DNA from: Myrica gale
Taxonomy: Eukaryota > Streptophyta > Magnoliopsida > Fagales > Myricaceae
DNA: 64,000 nt
NCBI GenBank assembly: GCA_963930655.1
Contig: OZ005612.1
Location: 18,295,001-18,359,000, forward strand
Direction of reading: 5' to 3'
Made by a program: the position numbers and the translations under genes. The notes beneath the pieces are model-generated. The model made no database searches and had not been told where the DNA came from. It saw only the letters and a program-made list of their open reading frames with translations. Position 1 is the first letter of the stretch. Every line of letters begins with the position of its first letter. Positions 23,712 to 35,890 of this stretch are shown here, piece by piece.

Positions 23712-24573
23712 GCTCCACAAATTACCCCCCCAAACTCTCTCTCTGTTCTATCCTCGCCGATCGTCTCCTTACGGAGGAGGGGGGAGCTCCGGCTCCCTCA
23801 CCCCCCCTCCTCCTTTTTCATTTTCTCCATCTCCTCCCCTCTCCCATATCCTCCTCCCCGGTTGGTTTGGCCGGTGTTCCTGGTCGGTTGGTTTGGTTTT
23901 TGGTTTTTTTTGGCAGGGAGCTTACAAGCGGATGACGGCGATTTTCTTCGGCTTTCGACACACACGCACCAGTTGGGTGCACTCAGCTCGTCGAGGCCGT
24001 TGCAGCGCTGCTCCTCCGGCTTCAAACCGACGGCGCGTTGCCTCACACGCGCCCCACGCGCGGCGCGTGCATCTGACGCGCCGGCGCTTGGGGCCGCGCG
24101 TGAGGCCACCTCCGATGCTCAGCCTCCGTTTTTCTCCCCGGATTTAGCCTTTGTGGCTTGTTCCGGTCCTCTTGGGCCGTGGTTTTCATCTTCCCGCCCC
24201 CACGCGCCGCCGCCTCCTCCACCGCCGCCGCCGCCGCCGCAGCCGCAGGTCCGACCCACAATAATCCCATTTGGGCATGCCCCATTGTCTAGGGCTTGTT
24301 TTCTTTTCAGTTTTCACCCGTTAGGGCCCGCTTCACTGTTTAAGGCTGCTTTTGTTTTATTTCTGTGTTTTCTGATTGTCTGGCCTCTGTGGCCTGTCCG
24401 GCCTCTGTGGCCTGTCCGTCCCTTCGGGGACTTTGTAAAGCCTTTAAGTAGGCTCTGATTGTTGGGGCGCCGCCTCCTTGGAGGGTCTGGCATTCCCGTT
24501 AGAGCGCATCCGCTGTATTTTGATCCACCGTGATGAAATACAGATATCCGATAATTTAGTGATTAAAAAAAAA
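23712..24573 (+). mobile_element. Poly-A retroposed insertion (LINE/SINE-type mechanism), about 860 bp
   Basis: An 18-bp direct repeat AAACAACCGCAAAAAACG brackets the insert (23694-23711 and 24574-24591). The insert ends in a run of at least nine A directly before the right copy. Long variable duplications plus a 3' poly-A tail are the signature of LINE-driven target-primed reverse transcription. The insert is GC- and pyrimidine-rich: a CT-rich start, a (CCG)n tract near 24219-24240, a tandem GGCCTCTGTGGCCTGTCC repeat at about 24381-24416 and a short 3' region before the tail. No reverse-transcriptase motif is seen. It could be a LINE 5'-region/3'-end deletion derivative, a SINE-like element, or a processed copy of a host transcript. 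The 256-codon open frame across it is proline-rich and not convincing as a gene. Confidence 0.75.
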
Positions 24574-24649
24574 AAACAACCGCAAAAAACGTTGGCCTCA
24601 AAGCACGAACCCAGACTTCGACTTTGAGAGCACTTGCTCTTCTCCATAT

Positions 24650-25680
24650 ATGACAACCCCTTCAAGCCCTCAATGATTCGGCAACTTCTTCTTTAACGCC
24701 ACCACCAGTCCCTCCCGTGCTTTCGCCTTCTACCGAGACTTAAACAACTTCTCTGTCCAAGACATGATGCCCAGAAACTCAGGCTCTGTTTGAGTAACAA
24801 AATTTTGGACCACCTAAAATTTAATCATCATTACAAAACACTCTCTATCCTCACTTTTTCATCAATTTTCATACACTTTTTCACCAACTTTTTCATTCTC
24901 TCTTCTCACTTTTTCATCCACCTCAATACCTAAAATTTTACTTATCAAACACAGCCTCCGTCTCCTCAATCCCTTTTAACTTGGAAAAAAACCCTGAATT
25001 TGCAAGTCTAAAGCTGCAAACGATGGTGAAAATAATAACGACAACGACGAAAATAAAGATTTTGAGTTCAATTTTAGTCGGCAATTATAGTGAACTTTGT
25101 TTGCAGACGAGCTCTTCAATGGCGGCAAGATTAAACCTCTAAAGCCACCGCCTCACTTACAAGTTGTCAACGAAGATAATGATTTGGTGTCCAACGTCTC
25201 CTTTCCTAGGTCTCCAAGGTCTCCAATTTCGAAGATTTCACAAGCAAAGAAAATGTTCCAAGGTCTCCTCTGGGACATCTTCATCGAGCTTTTTATGTAA
25301 GGGAACAAGATATGTGTCTCCTCTAAGGGTTTCCGACATTGTGTTTAAAGGCGAAGAGAATCCACTGGCCGCGAAAATCACTTCCTCAAAACCAAGCAAT
25401 CCTAAACCTTCCACTTCTTCTTCTAGTTTGTCGTCGTTGTCTTTCTCCAAAGGATACAGAAAATGGAGGCTCAATCGTCAACTGGAGAGAAGAAAGCCTT
25501 ACTAAATGGTGGAGGACATCACGGCAGTGAGAAAGAAGAGGAAGGAGAGAGGAGGGTGCATCCTTATACCCAACGGATACCATCAACAGTTCCACTGAGA
25601 CGACTGATACTTCTATTCTGTACCGTGGTGAAGAAGGGGCAGACATTGGTAGACGTCCTTTGTAAGCATAGCAGATAAAC
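24650..25680 (+). pseudogene. Decayed DUF1645-like gene
   Basis: Three stretches resemble the plant DUF1645 family: an N-terminal piece (MTTPSSPQ, then FGNFFFNATTSPSRAFAFYR), a middle piece (DFEFNFSRQL, then [18 protein letters not shown] with [14 protein letters not shown]) and a later piece (SPLRVSDIVF, SFSKGYRKWRL). They are broken by a TGA at 24674-24676, by TAG-TGA around 25087-25092, by a frame change between about 25250 and 25270, and by loss of the expected KDFLLFRSASEGR-type continuation after KWRL. A 175-bp MITE lies inside it (24782-24956), and the poly-A insertion 23712-24573 lies just upstream, probably in its former leader. The family assignment is from memory of motifs; the function of DUF1645 is not established. 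Confidence 0.6.
24782..24956. mobile_element. Tourist-like MITE inside the DUF1645-like pseudogene
   Basis: The ends GGCTCTGTTTGA and TCAAACACAGCC form inverted repeats. The interior contains CTAAAATTTAATCATCA near the left end and TAAAATTTTACTTATC near the right. The flanks TCA (left) and TCC (right) are a decayed 3-bp duplication at best. Confidence 0.65.
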
Positions 25681-25782
25681 GTCAGAATAGTTTTTGGAGT
25701 ACAAGTCATAACCAATCAGCATGAAACAAATGGTCGTGTACCTGTAGCAGTTAACCTGCCAAACGCCCGTGGAAGAACCTGG

Positions 25783-26085
25783 GTGATGTTCGTTTTGAGA
25801 AAAAATGTAGGATTTTAGAGAAGTTGTGAATTTTTATGTTGAATAGTGTTTTATTGGTGTTTGTGTAAAGTGGAGAGAGAAATGATTTGATGTAATTGTT
25901 TAATAAAAAAGTATTAGAGATATGTGAAAAAGTAGAGAGAGAAAATTTATGTTGAATAAAAAATTAAAAAGTTGTTGGAGATCGTGTAAAATGTATTGGT
26001 TTTTGTGTTTGAATTCTGAATATGTTCGGTGGTAGAATTGTGAATATACTTAGAATCCTGAAAAAATGGTGAAAACGAACATACC
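25783..26085. repeat. Inverted-repeat element, copy 2
   Basis: Reverse complement of 22955-23290 along its length. The ends GTGATGTTCGTTTTGAG and CGAACATAC face inwards as inverted repeats. With copy 1 it flanks the retroposed insert and the DUF1645-like pseudogene, about 2.5 kb apart. Confidence 0.7.
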
Positions 26086-27099
26086 CCTGGATTTAAACCA
26101 CGGTTTGAATTGCAAAACCAGAACCTGAATAGCGTTCCAAGATCATGGTCAAAATCACGCCAATGTTATGCATACATAATTCTAAATGTTTGCAGCGGGG
26201 CAGCGGGCTGTTGGTAAATTGCATAGAGGAACGGTCCATCACCCGACTATCGGAACATCCTATGACTAAGCTACTCTCGAGATAATGGAGGGCAATTCCA
26301 AGCTTGGAACTTCAATGCAAGACAGATAGGACACATGTTCCAACATTGTCGGATGTCTCCCATGTCCATGTGATCGTCAAATTGTACGTGACCCAAACTA
26401 TATAGGAAGTATAGATGCACAAACAGAGCGTCAAATCGCAGTCAACCTTCCAAACCCACTACACCTGCAATCTGTGGTCCTGCCGTACGATACAAATTCA
26501 CGAAGCCTCTGGGAAATTCAGGAAGGACATGCTTGCAACGGCAAGACATTGACTGAGCTTAGGTAATAAATGCAACTATTTTAAATTCTAACTGAATACT
26601 TTTCACAGCTGATTTCATTGGATGCTTTAAACATCTAATTAACTCATGAATATGTTTATATCACAATTTTAAGACTTCTTCAATTAATCGACAAAGTATC
26701 CCAGGAGTATGTAAGACGAACACATCATATGTAATTAAGAAAAGTCTGATAAAGCAAAATGTTACAGTAAGTCCTCCTTTGAGCTCAAAGGCAGATTCAG
26801 AAACCTCAGAAGACAACACTCATCCAGAAGCAAACTTTGCCAAAGAATCATGAAGAAATCTCAACTGGTTTGATGTACTGAGAAAATTAACAACATAACA
26901 GAAAAACTTTGCAAAAGAATAATGAAGAACTCTTCAATGGTTTGATGTACTGGGAGAACATAACAAACCAGACCAGGAACGTATAATGACTATATACCAA
27001 CTCCAATTGAATCAAGAAAACAAGAAATAGAAGCCCACACCATCCAAAGGAAGAAAACAAGACGTAGGATCCTGAATTGGCGACTAGAAAAGGTTCCAA
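26086..27099. other. Intergenic and CAP1 3' UTR
   Basis: No gene is recognised. The part nearest CAP1 is presumably its 3' UTR. It contains an internal direct repeat (TTTGATGTACTG near 26870 and 26941, each following a GAAG-AA-TCT phrase). Confidence 0.5.
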
Positions 27100-30000
27100 T
27101 TACCCTCCGGAGTGAGTGACGGGAGTAGTTTCAAAGCGGCCATCTTTAAACACATGAATGAACTGTTCTGGTAATGAATGCTCCCCCTGCAACAGAAGTA
27201 CATAACACAGGGTAAGCCATCCAATGCAAACCCATAATCTACAAACTTAATTCTACTTCCCTCCTGGTTTTATTGAGCTGCTTTAATTAGCATAGACTAG
27301 GCATTAAATAGTGTCAGGGTTCAGATTCATTTCATTTATTATAGTCGTTATATTCTTTTCATCCTAAAATAGTTACGCCAATAAAGCACTTATACATGGC
27401 ATAAATAGAGATAGAGATAGGATTTGAGTCCCTCGTGAAAATCATTAAATAAAACTTGAGTCTAAAATTACTTGAATCTCAGAAATTGTAGGCATCAAAT
27501 TAAAATTATAAGCACCAGGAGGAATGCTTTTTCTATAATGCCAGTTGAACCCTTACAAAGATGACCATGGCTACTCTATACACTATGTAGCCTTTTTTTT
27601 TTCCTTGGCCACTATATACTCTAATTTTAAACTCTGTATTCACCCCTTATCTCATACTAGAGGGAAGGACAAAAGACTATGTATGGCCTTTAACGTAGTC
27701 AAGACACCATTGTTGCTCACACCACCTGTGGCTAGCATCAAGTCAGCATGTCTAGAAAGACCACTAGTTACAGGACCATCTCAAGCAATTTACTAAGACT
27801 ACCGTTTGCCAGCTATTTCGAGATGTAAATATTACCAGTAGCTAGTATTGACAACTAAAGGCCTTAACAAGGAGCATGTACCAATGACAGACGCACCCAG
27901 GTGTCAGTTAACCAAACAGACAGTTTTTGACAGAACATACCAGATTTTCAGATTTTTAATCCTGTTCTAATATTTCAAAATGTAAATTTGTAGTCAGAAC
28001 AACTGAGTGTTGGCATTTGACTTCATATTCCAAAGCCCATACAGGGCAGGCACTACTCTTGCAGGGCCATTCACGGTTCGATTTCATCAGTCAATTTCTA
28101 TCAAACTATAATAAAAGTGATAATGAATCCTCAGCCGTCCAACAACCCAGCAAACATCCCATTTCAAACCACATATCACAATTACACCAACAACAAGCCA
28201 GATGCACCAAATTTCAGTCAGAATGTAACTATAACAGTGTAGTCAAAAGTTAAGAAGTTTATTTTTGGGCCAAGTATTCAGGGAAAAGATCATCAACACT
28301 ACCTCCCTTCTTCAAAATCCAATGTGCAAAGAAGAAAGAAGAGGATGATAAAGACTAACCAAGAATATGTTTAAGCAATGTCTCTCACACACATGCACGA
28401 GAAAAGAAAGAAGACAACGTACCCAGTCACCATCAGGCTCAGCACCAGGTACTAACACATTGATCTCACTCGACTTAGCTGTTGTTATAGATGCCCCAAG
28501 AGATTCTTTGCCTAAATAGAGTTGGCAGCCTGCCGTATTGTCCACAGAAATTGTTGGAGCTGAACCCTATAATGACCACAAAGTAGTCAAAGCTTGGAAT
28601 CAAAGCTGGGATAACATCATATGGTTCCAAAGCGGATAGCATATAGAATCCTTAAATGTTTCATCGCGGCAGGCTGGGGGGTGAGAGAGAATACATACCT
28701 GGCATTGCACTTCAACCCCGTTGCAATTTACAATCTCACAAGCAGCCACAACATCCTGCATTTTCAAGCAGCCATTGTAAGCCGTTCAATGTACTCCAAT
28801 ATGTATTACTCCATTAACATAAAGTTCTCTCTTCTCTCTTTTCTTTTATTTTTTATAATTATTATACTAACCGTAAATACAACTCCCATCTTAGTGCACT
28901 TGTCAATCGTTATATTGTTGACTTTCCCTGCACATTGCTCAAGTAAAAATAAGTCCCTTCATGGCTTTCAATACAAGTAACCTATTTTTCACAAGTCTGT
29001 AAAAGTCTAAAATACCTTGAATCTGCAAGACAGAGTCCTTGCATCCAAAAACATATACAGACTGTTTTGCATCACAATCATCGATAACCAGCTGTTTTTT
29101 TCCAATTTGGTTCTCAACAACCCACCTGGCAGGAGATACTGAGTTGGTGAAAATACAGGAATTGCATACGGGTATCAATACCTTAGATAAAGTGAATTAT
29201 AAAGATATACAATACGAATTATGCATAAGCATAATGAAGATCAGCATACTCACTTGCGACCCATTTGAAGCTCCAACTTTGGAGGTCCGGCTTTGGAAAA
29301 GGAAGGTGAACTTGTACGGCCTTTTTCACCAGCACCAACAACGCCAGTTCTATCCGCACGGTTCTTTGTTTTCATATCAGCTGTGACCTTTCTCAGACCT
29401 ACAATGTAAGGAACCCAGATTACACTTGCCCAAAATGCCCACAAAAAGGAAAAGAGCAAAAACTGTGGTAAAAGGACGCACCTGCAGTCACAGAGTTCCC
29501 CGAATTAATTTCTTGGAACACAGCAGCCATTCCTTCTTTTGGTCGTGATGATGAAGCCAGAGAAGATTCTGTACTGAAGAGCGAAGCTGGTGGAGGAGGT
29601 GGAGGGGCAGGGGCTCCTGGTGCAGGAGCTTTTGGTGGAGCAGTAGCAGGTTTTCCAGTTGGGCTCCAAACAGGGCCCAGAGGATAGTTACTCTTAACAT
29701 AATCTCTCAAGCCAGGAAAATATAGTTCCTTCACGGCTTTGGCCCACTCAACGTGATTTGGGTCTTTGCTTTTGTACTCTACAAGAACCTGACTTTCAAA
29801 ATGGAAAGTGTCACTTCCTAGCCACTTTCAACTTCAGCTCACAAATCAATTACAAAACTTGGCATTTAATAATTCAGGGAAGAATGCGTACAAGTCAGTC
29901 ATGTAATTTAGACTCTGGCAAATTATCCACAGTGCAATAGAAGCATCAGATATCAAGCAAATGAAATACAATGACCCTACACGTTGAGTTTTTATTAATT

Positions 30001-31552
30001 AATTCTTTTCCTTTTTAATGAATGTGTTTTCATTAGCTACAGTAAATATTGTATATATATAAAGCAGTATGGACTAACAACTTTTTCTTCTGATCCTTCT
30101 TTTGCTTATAGCACTTTAGTACCCAATCCCATCTATTTCTAGTAACAAATGGCATAGTAAGTAGTTCATGGAACATTAGATTACCTTGTTGTTATAAAAT
30201 TCAGCCATTTGCCAACTTTCTTCCACGTGTGCAATAGGCATGCTCATACCTTAACAAAAGGTGGGGACATAAGAGTCAATGAATATGAAATTAAAATCAT
30301 TTGCTTCTGGCACACAAAAGCAATGAAAAATTTTCCAGTACCGCATTCCTTCCCAGTGTATGTGAGCCATGCCAAAGCTGAGAGACTGTCTACAGCAGAC
30401 TTTAAGTGGTTGAAGAAATCAGATCGCCTTCCTTCTGTCAATGCATTTGCTTTCATTATCACCTCATTCAATGGCTTAAGAAATTCAGCTAATCCAGCAA
30501 GATCAGGTTTCTGCAAAACAAGATGAAACCCGTAAAATCACTGATGTTAAGTCATCAGCAGTAAAACTGCAAAAGATGTAAAAAAAATTGGACATCACCT
30601 AAACAATCTATCACTTTTTCCCACTATTGTGAGGATTTATTAGCTAAGTATCAAGATGGTATTGGAGCGCACATCACTATAAGGTTTCCTGTTGAATTAT
30701 TAGAAGAAAATAACCCCTAAATCATGCTACAGAGCAAGATGGTAATGTTACACAGTTACAAATCTTAGAACCACCACCCTCGAATTTCTCTTTTCGAAAT
30801 TAATAAAAATGATCGCTACATTAAAAAAATTTCGCCGACTTTGCTTTATGCTCAAGTGGCTATTCTCAACGGTGTCTGTGCAAGTCACCGGCATTCTAAA
30901 TCCAATCGCAGTTTCAACTACAGTGAATCTATTTTATTATTCGAAGGGGTAAAGGATGAGAAATGAACGTTCAGCACAGTCAGATCCAAATATGAAATAT
31001 AAAAAATGCAATCGGAGGATAATATCAAAATCAAGTTCGCTCAAATTGACCATTCTCACCATCAAATTCAGCCTTAAATTGCATTAATGTCACAAGCTAG
31101 AAGATACAATTTGCACAACACCGCCGTTTCTTTTGTTGAAATTACGCACATCCGGTCCAAATATTAAGCACCAGAAGCAACTGATCCAGATAGAAAATTT
31201 CAATCCCATCTAACTTCAAAGAATAGAATGTACGAATAAAATTCTAGCTTTTGTTAGAAAAAAAAAATGACGGACGGACCTGAGTTTGTTTGGCCTTGAT
31301 GAGAAGCTCCTTCTGAATATTGAAAGCTTCTTGCACTATCTTAGTGACCTCCAATACCTGTCCTCCAATCTTCTCAGCAGCACCCAAAACCCTCCCCAAG
31401 TACTGCCCCGTCAGATCGTCGAAGGCCAAGATCGACGGATCCAACACCGCTTCTCCGCCTACTACCGACGCACCTCCTGACCTGAACCCGGTCGACAGGG
31501 ACTCCAGCCGAGCCACCGCGGACTCCAGCCGAGCTATCAGCTTCTCCTCCAT
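27100..31552 (-). CDS. CAP1: Adenylyl cyclase-associated protein (CAP), 10 exons, 470 aa
   Basis: CAP recycles actin: it binds G-actin, promotes ADP-to-ATP exchange and works with cofilin. In plants it is needed for normal cell and pollen-tube growth. Exons in transcript order: 31552-31280, 30510-30342, 30249-30185, 29788-29482, 29398-29254, 29125-29016, 28927-28872, 28755-28699, 28566-28423, 27186-27100; 1413 nt, in phase, with GT-AG introns. It has the oligomerising N-terminus (MEEKLIARLESAVARLESLS), the helical CAP-N domain to about residue 215 (VLVEYKSKDPNHVEWAKAVK), a Pro-rich linker (PAPGAPAPPPPPPASLF) that can bind profilin, and the CARP beta-helix (KQLVIDDCDAKQSVYVFGC, NNITIDKCTKMGVVFTDVV, NTAGCQLYLGKESLGASI, QFIHVFKDGRFETTPVTHSG). 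Slightly shorter than the Arabidopsis protein (476 aa by recollection). Intact; syntenic with At4g34490. Confidence 0.97.
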
Positions 31553-32711
31553 CTCTGTCTCTCAACCTCCCAGATTTCTGCGTCTACACTACACACAATG
31601 TCCCTGTGAGGTGGTGCAAATCTGGAGCCTGTAGGCTGTAGTGGCTGATAATTATGCTCCTTTTGTTCTTTTCTCTTTTTTTTAATATATATATATATGA
31701 GACGCCGAAAGTCGAAAAAGAAATTGATTCGTGCGGCACTGATCTGAGACTTTGGCGCGGGTTTGTGTTGGAAGGGAGAGCGATTAAGGCAATGTTGGAA
31801 CACGTGTCAGTCCGAGAGGGAATCTAAGAGGTTCGTGCGCTTAGAGAATGACCGCGGCATTAAAAAGAAAAAGACGGGGGAGAGTGGGTTAGGAATAGGG
31901 CCCGGCTGATTAGCTGTGGAACCTAAGCCAAAAATAGTTTTTTTTTTAGCATAAATAGCATAGATATTGATAATCAGATCAAGAGGTTTAAAGTTAACAA
32001 ATTTACTATTGAAACGGTGCGTATGGCGTGCGCTACTTGTCAGGCAGGTGTCATATTTTCGGTACAAATCCATATATGATCAAAATTGGTAATCTTATAG
32101 GCGTATGATCTTGAATGTTGTCACGCAAAATACAAACTATTTTACAATATAACAATTTGTTGCGTATAGCAAAAGCTATATTTGAACAATTGAGATTAGT
32201 ATCCCATCTGGGGAAAACAGAAAAGTTTGGGGATTTTATTTTTTGCATGGCATGAAAAAATAATTTTATCTATTGTTTTTAGTTACAAATCAACTAATAG
32301 TCACAGTCATGCATGCAGTGCCTAAGGGAGGAGTTTGCACATTGCATTCCACAAAAAAATAATTCATTACAAATATGTTTAAATTGGGATCAAGATTTAT
32401 GTAATTTATTGTTTGAGTTGCATGTAGAATTTAGAGAAAGATGGACATAATAAGTGATGTTATTGTATGATTTATTGTCCTTTATATCTCCATATAAAGT
32501 TTCGAACAGTACCCTATAATATAGTTCACATAATTTATTTATCTCTTTTTGAATTATACTACGTAATTTAGACAGAATTACAGATATCGATCCCTTAAAT
32601 TGGCTATTGTAGAAGGTATTATCAGGAATTATCAACGATCAGTAAGCCCTTATAAGATAAGGTTTTAACATCATTGAACTTGTTACTCTCGTCACTAAGC
32701 TGACTTGACGG
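31553..32711. other. CAP1 5' region and AT-rich intergenic DNA
   Basis: The CAP1 leader and promoter should lie from 31553 to about 31800. The rest is AT-rich, with no gene, RNA or recognised repeat before the hAT element. Confidence 0.5.
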
Positions 32712-35143
32712 TAGGGCTGTTCAGTGCCACCGGAAAATTCCAATGGCACCGGCATCGGGTTGCTGGTACCCGGCTTCACCGTGCCAGTTTAATCTTTTGC
32801 AAAAAACCCGGTGATATTCTCAGTTCCCGGATTCTCTGGTACCAGACATCAGATTTTAAAAAAAATAAAAATAAAAAACGAATTGTTTTGTAAACCCCTT
32901 AGGGCCCCCCTCCCCCGTTTGTGTTCACACTTCACACTTCACAGACCCCAGGCCCCTTGACCCCCCCAAAAGAAGTATCCTGATTCTTTTCCTCTGCCCC
33001 CCTCCCTTTTTTTTTTAAATAAAACGGATCGTTTTGTTTAAAGTGACTTTAAACCCCTCCTCCCCCATTTCATTTGTTCGCAGACCCCCCCGGAATTATC
33101 CTAATTCTCCTCCGGTTCTCCCCTCTTGCTCTCTCTCTCTCTCCCTCCCCTCTCTCTCCTGCCGACCACCACGAGCTGTCACACCTCTCATTGTTGAATA
33201 GGCCCCTCCTTCATGCGCCTCCCATCTCCTCTCCTATATGACACATCTTTATCAAGTGCCAAGGATTGAGATTCGTTTAGGTATGTTAGAAATCAATGGA
33301 TTTGTTAATTTTAATTTGTTCTATTGAAAATATTAGGACATATATTATTGTTGAACATTGTCCATATTGTTTTTTTTATTTTCAGGTTTGTAATTTCATA
33401 AAATTTGGGAAGTTTAATATTATTAATGACCCAATTGGTAAAATTAACAATGTTACTTTTGTAACTAGCATGTAATTACTTTAGATTCCATATGTCAAAT
33501 AATTTGCTTGAGATGATGGAGCTGGTTTGCATATATGGTCCTTCCTTTTTTTCTTTCCAGTTATACAACTCTTGTATCTTGGCATTTTAAATATTTATCT
33601 AAATTTTTCGTAGCCCCCATACTTTGTGTTTAAAGTCTAATTTAGCTTGGTTGTTAAAAAAAACTCTAGTCATATATGCAATTTACAGCCCTCTTTTGAA
33701 TTTAAATTGTTATTGCTTGAGATATTCAACAACTTCTAGTTTCATGTCACATGAGAACTTGTACTGTATAAAATTAGATTCCAAAGGTATTCCATAGTTT
33801 GTATTTGCATTATTTAGTGAAGAGTTAATTGATTTGTATTGATTCCATATTCTTCTAGTAATGATATTTTGCTTAAAGAGATGACATCCTGCATGAAAAC
33901 GAAGTATGTCAAGATTGGGGTGATTTGATGATAGTTAATAGACTTTTATTTGTTGCAGCATTGCTTGATCCAAGAAACAAGATGGTTGTACTGAATTATT
34001 GGTTTAAGAAAGTATTGGGCGAAGCGGAAGACGAAGTTATGGCATTGAATGTGAAGGCTACTTTAGAACGGTTGTTCACGTAATATAACAATGGCAACCA
34101 TGGTAGTGTCAGGGAGGTGGGTGATAGCGGTGTGACTTTGGGGGATAACGAGGATTGAGATGAGTTTGATCTTGTAAGGGCTGTTAGCCAAATTTCAGAC
34201 TCCAAATCCGAGTTAGAGATATATTAATCAGAGTCAGTTGAATCAAAGGCTCCTTCATTTAAAATTTTGCTTTGGTGGAACCTTAACTTTTATAAGTATC
34301 CTATCTTTGCTCGCATAGCTCGGGACGTGTTGGCAATTCTCATTACCACTGTACCTTATGAGTTAGTATTTAGCACTAAAGGTTGGGAATTGGATCCTTT
34401 TTGGAGTTCATTGGCCCCAAAAACTGCAAAAGATATCATTTGTGCTCAAAATTAGATGAGATGCGACCCTATTGTGGAGGAGGAGGACATGACTTCTGAT
34501 ATGACAGAAGATCCACAAACTTCTACGATTGACTATGGTAATTTTATTTCTGCTTTTGTTAGTTTATTAGTATGAATAATATTTTTATTTTTATAAATTA
34601 TAACTTGGTGTATTTAAATATATTGAGTAGAGTTACCCATCTTGGCGACGGAGATCGAGAAGTAGGGATTTTGAAGGAGTTGTCCATCTTTAAGATGTTC
34701 TTACAGTTACTTCTCTAAGTTTATTATTTTGTATTTTATTGGTTGACACTTTAGATTCTCATCTTGTTGTGATGTTCATTGTTCTCTAAGTTTATTGATT
34801 TTGTATTTTATTAGTTTAGACTTTAAATTCTCATCTTATATTTTAAGATGATCTTTAATTGTATTGATTTTGGATTTCATTAGTCTAGATTTTATTGATA
34901 TGTGTTTAATGGACCAAAAGAAAAAAAGGAAAAAAATACATTGGCCGAGTGCATAAAATGCTAAAAAATAGCTCAATATGAATGTAGGATAACCGGAAAC
35001 CTCCACCGCTAAAACTGTCACCGCTAAGGGCCGATTTTTTACCTACGGTGTAGGTGTAGGTGACAATTATTTAAAAATCTGCTTATCCGGTATAGGTGCC
35101 GATTTTGGTCAAAACTGACACCTACACTGAGGTTGAACAGTCG
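32712..35143 (+). mobile_element. Degenerate hAT transposon, about 2.4 kb
   Basis: The left end TAGGGCTGTTCA faces a right end TGAACAGTCG, and TTGACGG flanks both sides (32705-32711, 35144-35150), a slightly decayed 8-bp hAT duplication. The first and last few hundred bases are rich in CCGG-type subterminal motifs. The right 170 bp is the reverse complement of the left 170 bp of the hAT element at 47307, and the left end matches that element's right end. The two are therefore family members in opposite orientation. A broken transposase lies inside. Simple C-rich tracts and a (CT)n run occur at about 32900-33160. Confidence 0.85.
33958..34540 (+). pseudogene. hAT transposase remnant with hATC dimerisation domain
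   Basis: The translation shows ALLDPRNKMVVLNYWFKK near 33958-34011, typical of the region before the hAT C-terminal domain. The hATC domain follows at about 34255-34455: FKILLWWNLNFYKYPIFARI, then ARDVLAI, VPYELVFSTKGWELDPF and LAPKTAKDIICAQN. This resembles the RICESLEEPER/Daysleeper type. Premature stops interrupt it (TAA at 34081, TGA at about 34159, TAA at about 34225, TAG at about 34453), and the N-terminal zinc finger and most of the catalytic region are not seen. It is clearly non-functional. Confidence 0.8.
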
Positions 35144-35682
35144 TTGACGGAGTGCTGCTTTGTTGAGGCTTCATAACAAGCCAACAATAGAATGTCTGAG
35201 CCAGGGTTTAGACTCATCTGACTCTTCATGATTGAAATCCAGCATTTGTCATCCTTTTAAGCCATGAGATTGTCCTGAGGCATGCAACTTCTTAATCACA
35301 AGGCATTAGCGAGGGTCCAATAACGAGGTGGCCCAAAGTTGTTACCACTTCTGGGACTCACTAAATTTTAGCCAGGCTAGTGGTCGTGTTAAGACTTGAC
35401 CATGAATGGCCCAATCTAACCCGGTTCGACCAAAAGTATAATTCAAGGAGTATTAGTAATATATTTGACTTCAAGATATGTTACAGGCTTGAACTTAGCG
35501 AACCCACTTGCCCTCCATGACTGGCTCAGTTTTTATTGGTTGACTATTTCTATGACTGGCTCAGTTTTTATTCCAGCCCATGAACAGTTGTACCAATGGG
35601 TCATTTTTATTGGTTCACCTACATAGTTGTACTTGGCATTTAAAGTTCGTACATTAATTTTTAAGTGCGAGAAGTCGAATAG
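35144..35682. other. Intergenic, no gene recognised
   Basis: Nothing recognised except a small direct repeat (ATGACTGGCTCAGTTTTTAT near 35518 and 35553). Confidence 0.45.
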
Positions 35683-35890
35683 ATAATGGACGATGATATA
35701 TCATTGTCTACCTTTAATCCTAGTGTCTCCCATGTGCGAGGCTCGTTTCTATTACATATATTACGACAACCTAACAACTCAGTACGACATCGTCCTAGTA
35801 AAGAGAGACAAATAATTAATGGACGACAATATATCATTGTCAACCATTAATCCCAAAGTCTCCCATGTGTGAGGCTCGTTTCTATTACAA
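35683..35890. repeat. About 139-bp repeat unit, tandem (third copy at 38385-38510)
   Basis: Unit A runs from about 35683 and unit B from about 35822. Both contain ATAATGGACGA-type starts, ATATATCATTGTC, CTCCCATGTG and GAGGCTCGTTTCTATTAC. Unit B is cut at 35890 by the LINE end. A third copy (AACGACGATATATCATTATC, GCGAGGCTCGTTTCTATTAC, TACGACGTCGTCCTAGTAAA) appears at about 38385-38510, on the far side of the LINE and copia debris. The unit's identity is unknown. Confidence 0.7.

Noticed and set aside
23688-24458. 256-codon open frame with long proline runs
   Set aside because: It spans the border of the retroposed insert, is dominated by (CCG)n and CT-rich low complexity, and shows no domain. 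The insert itself, with its target duplication and poly-A tail, explains the stretch better.
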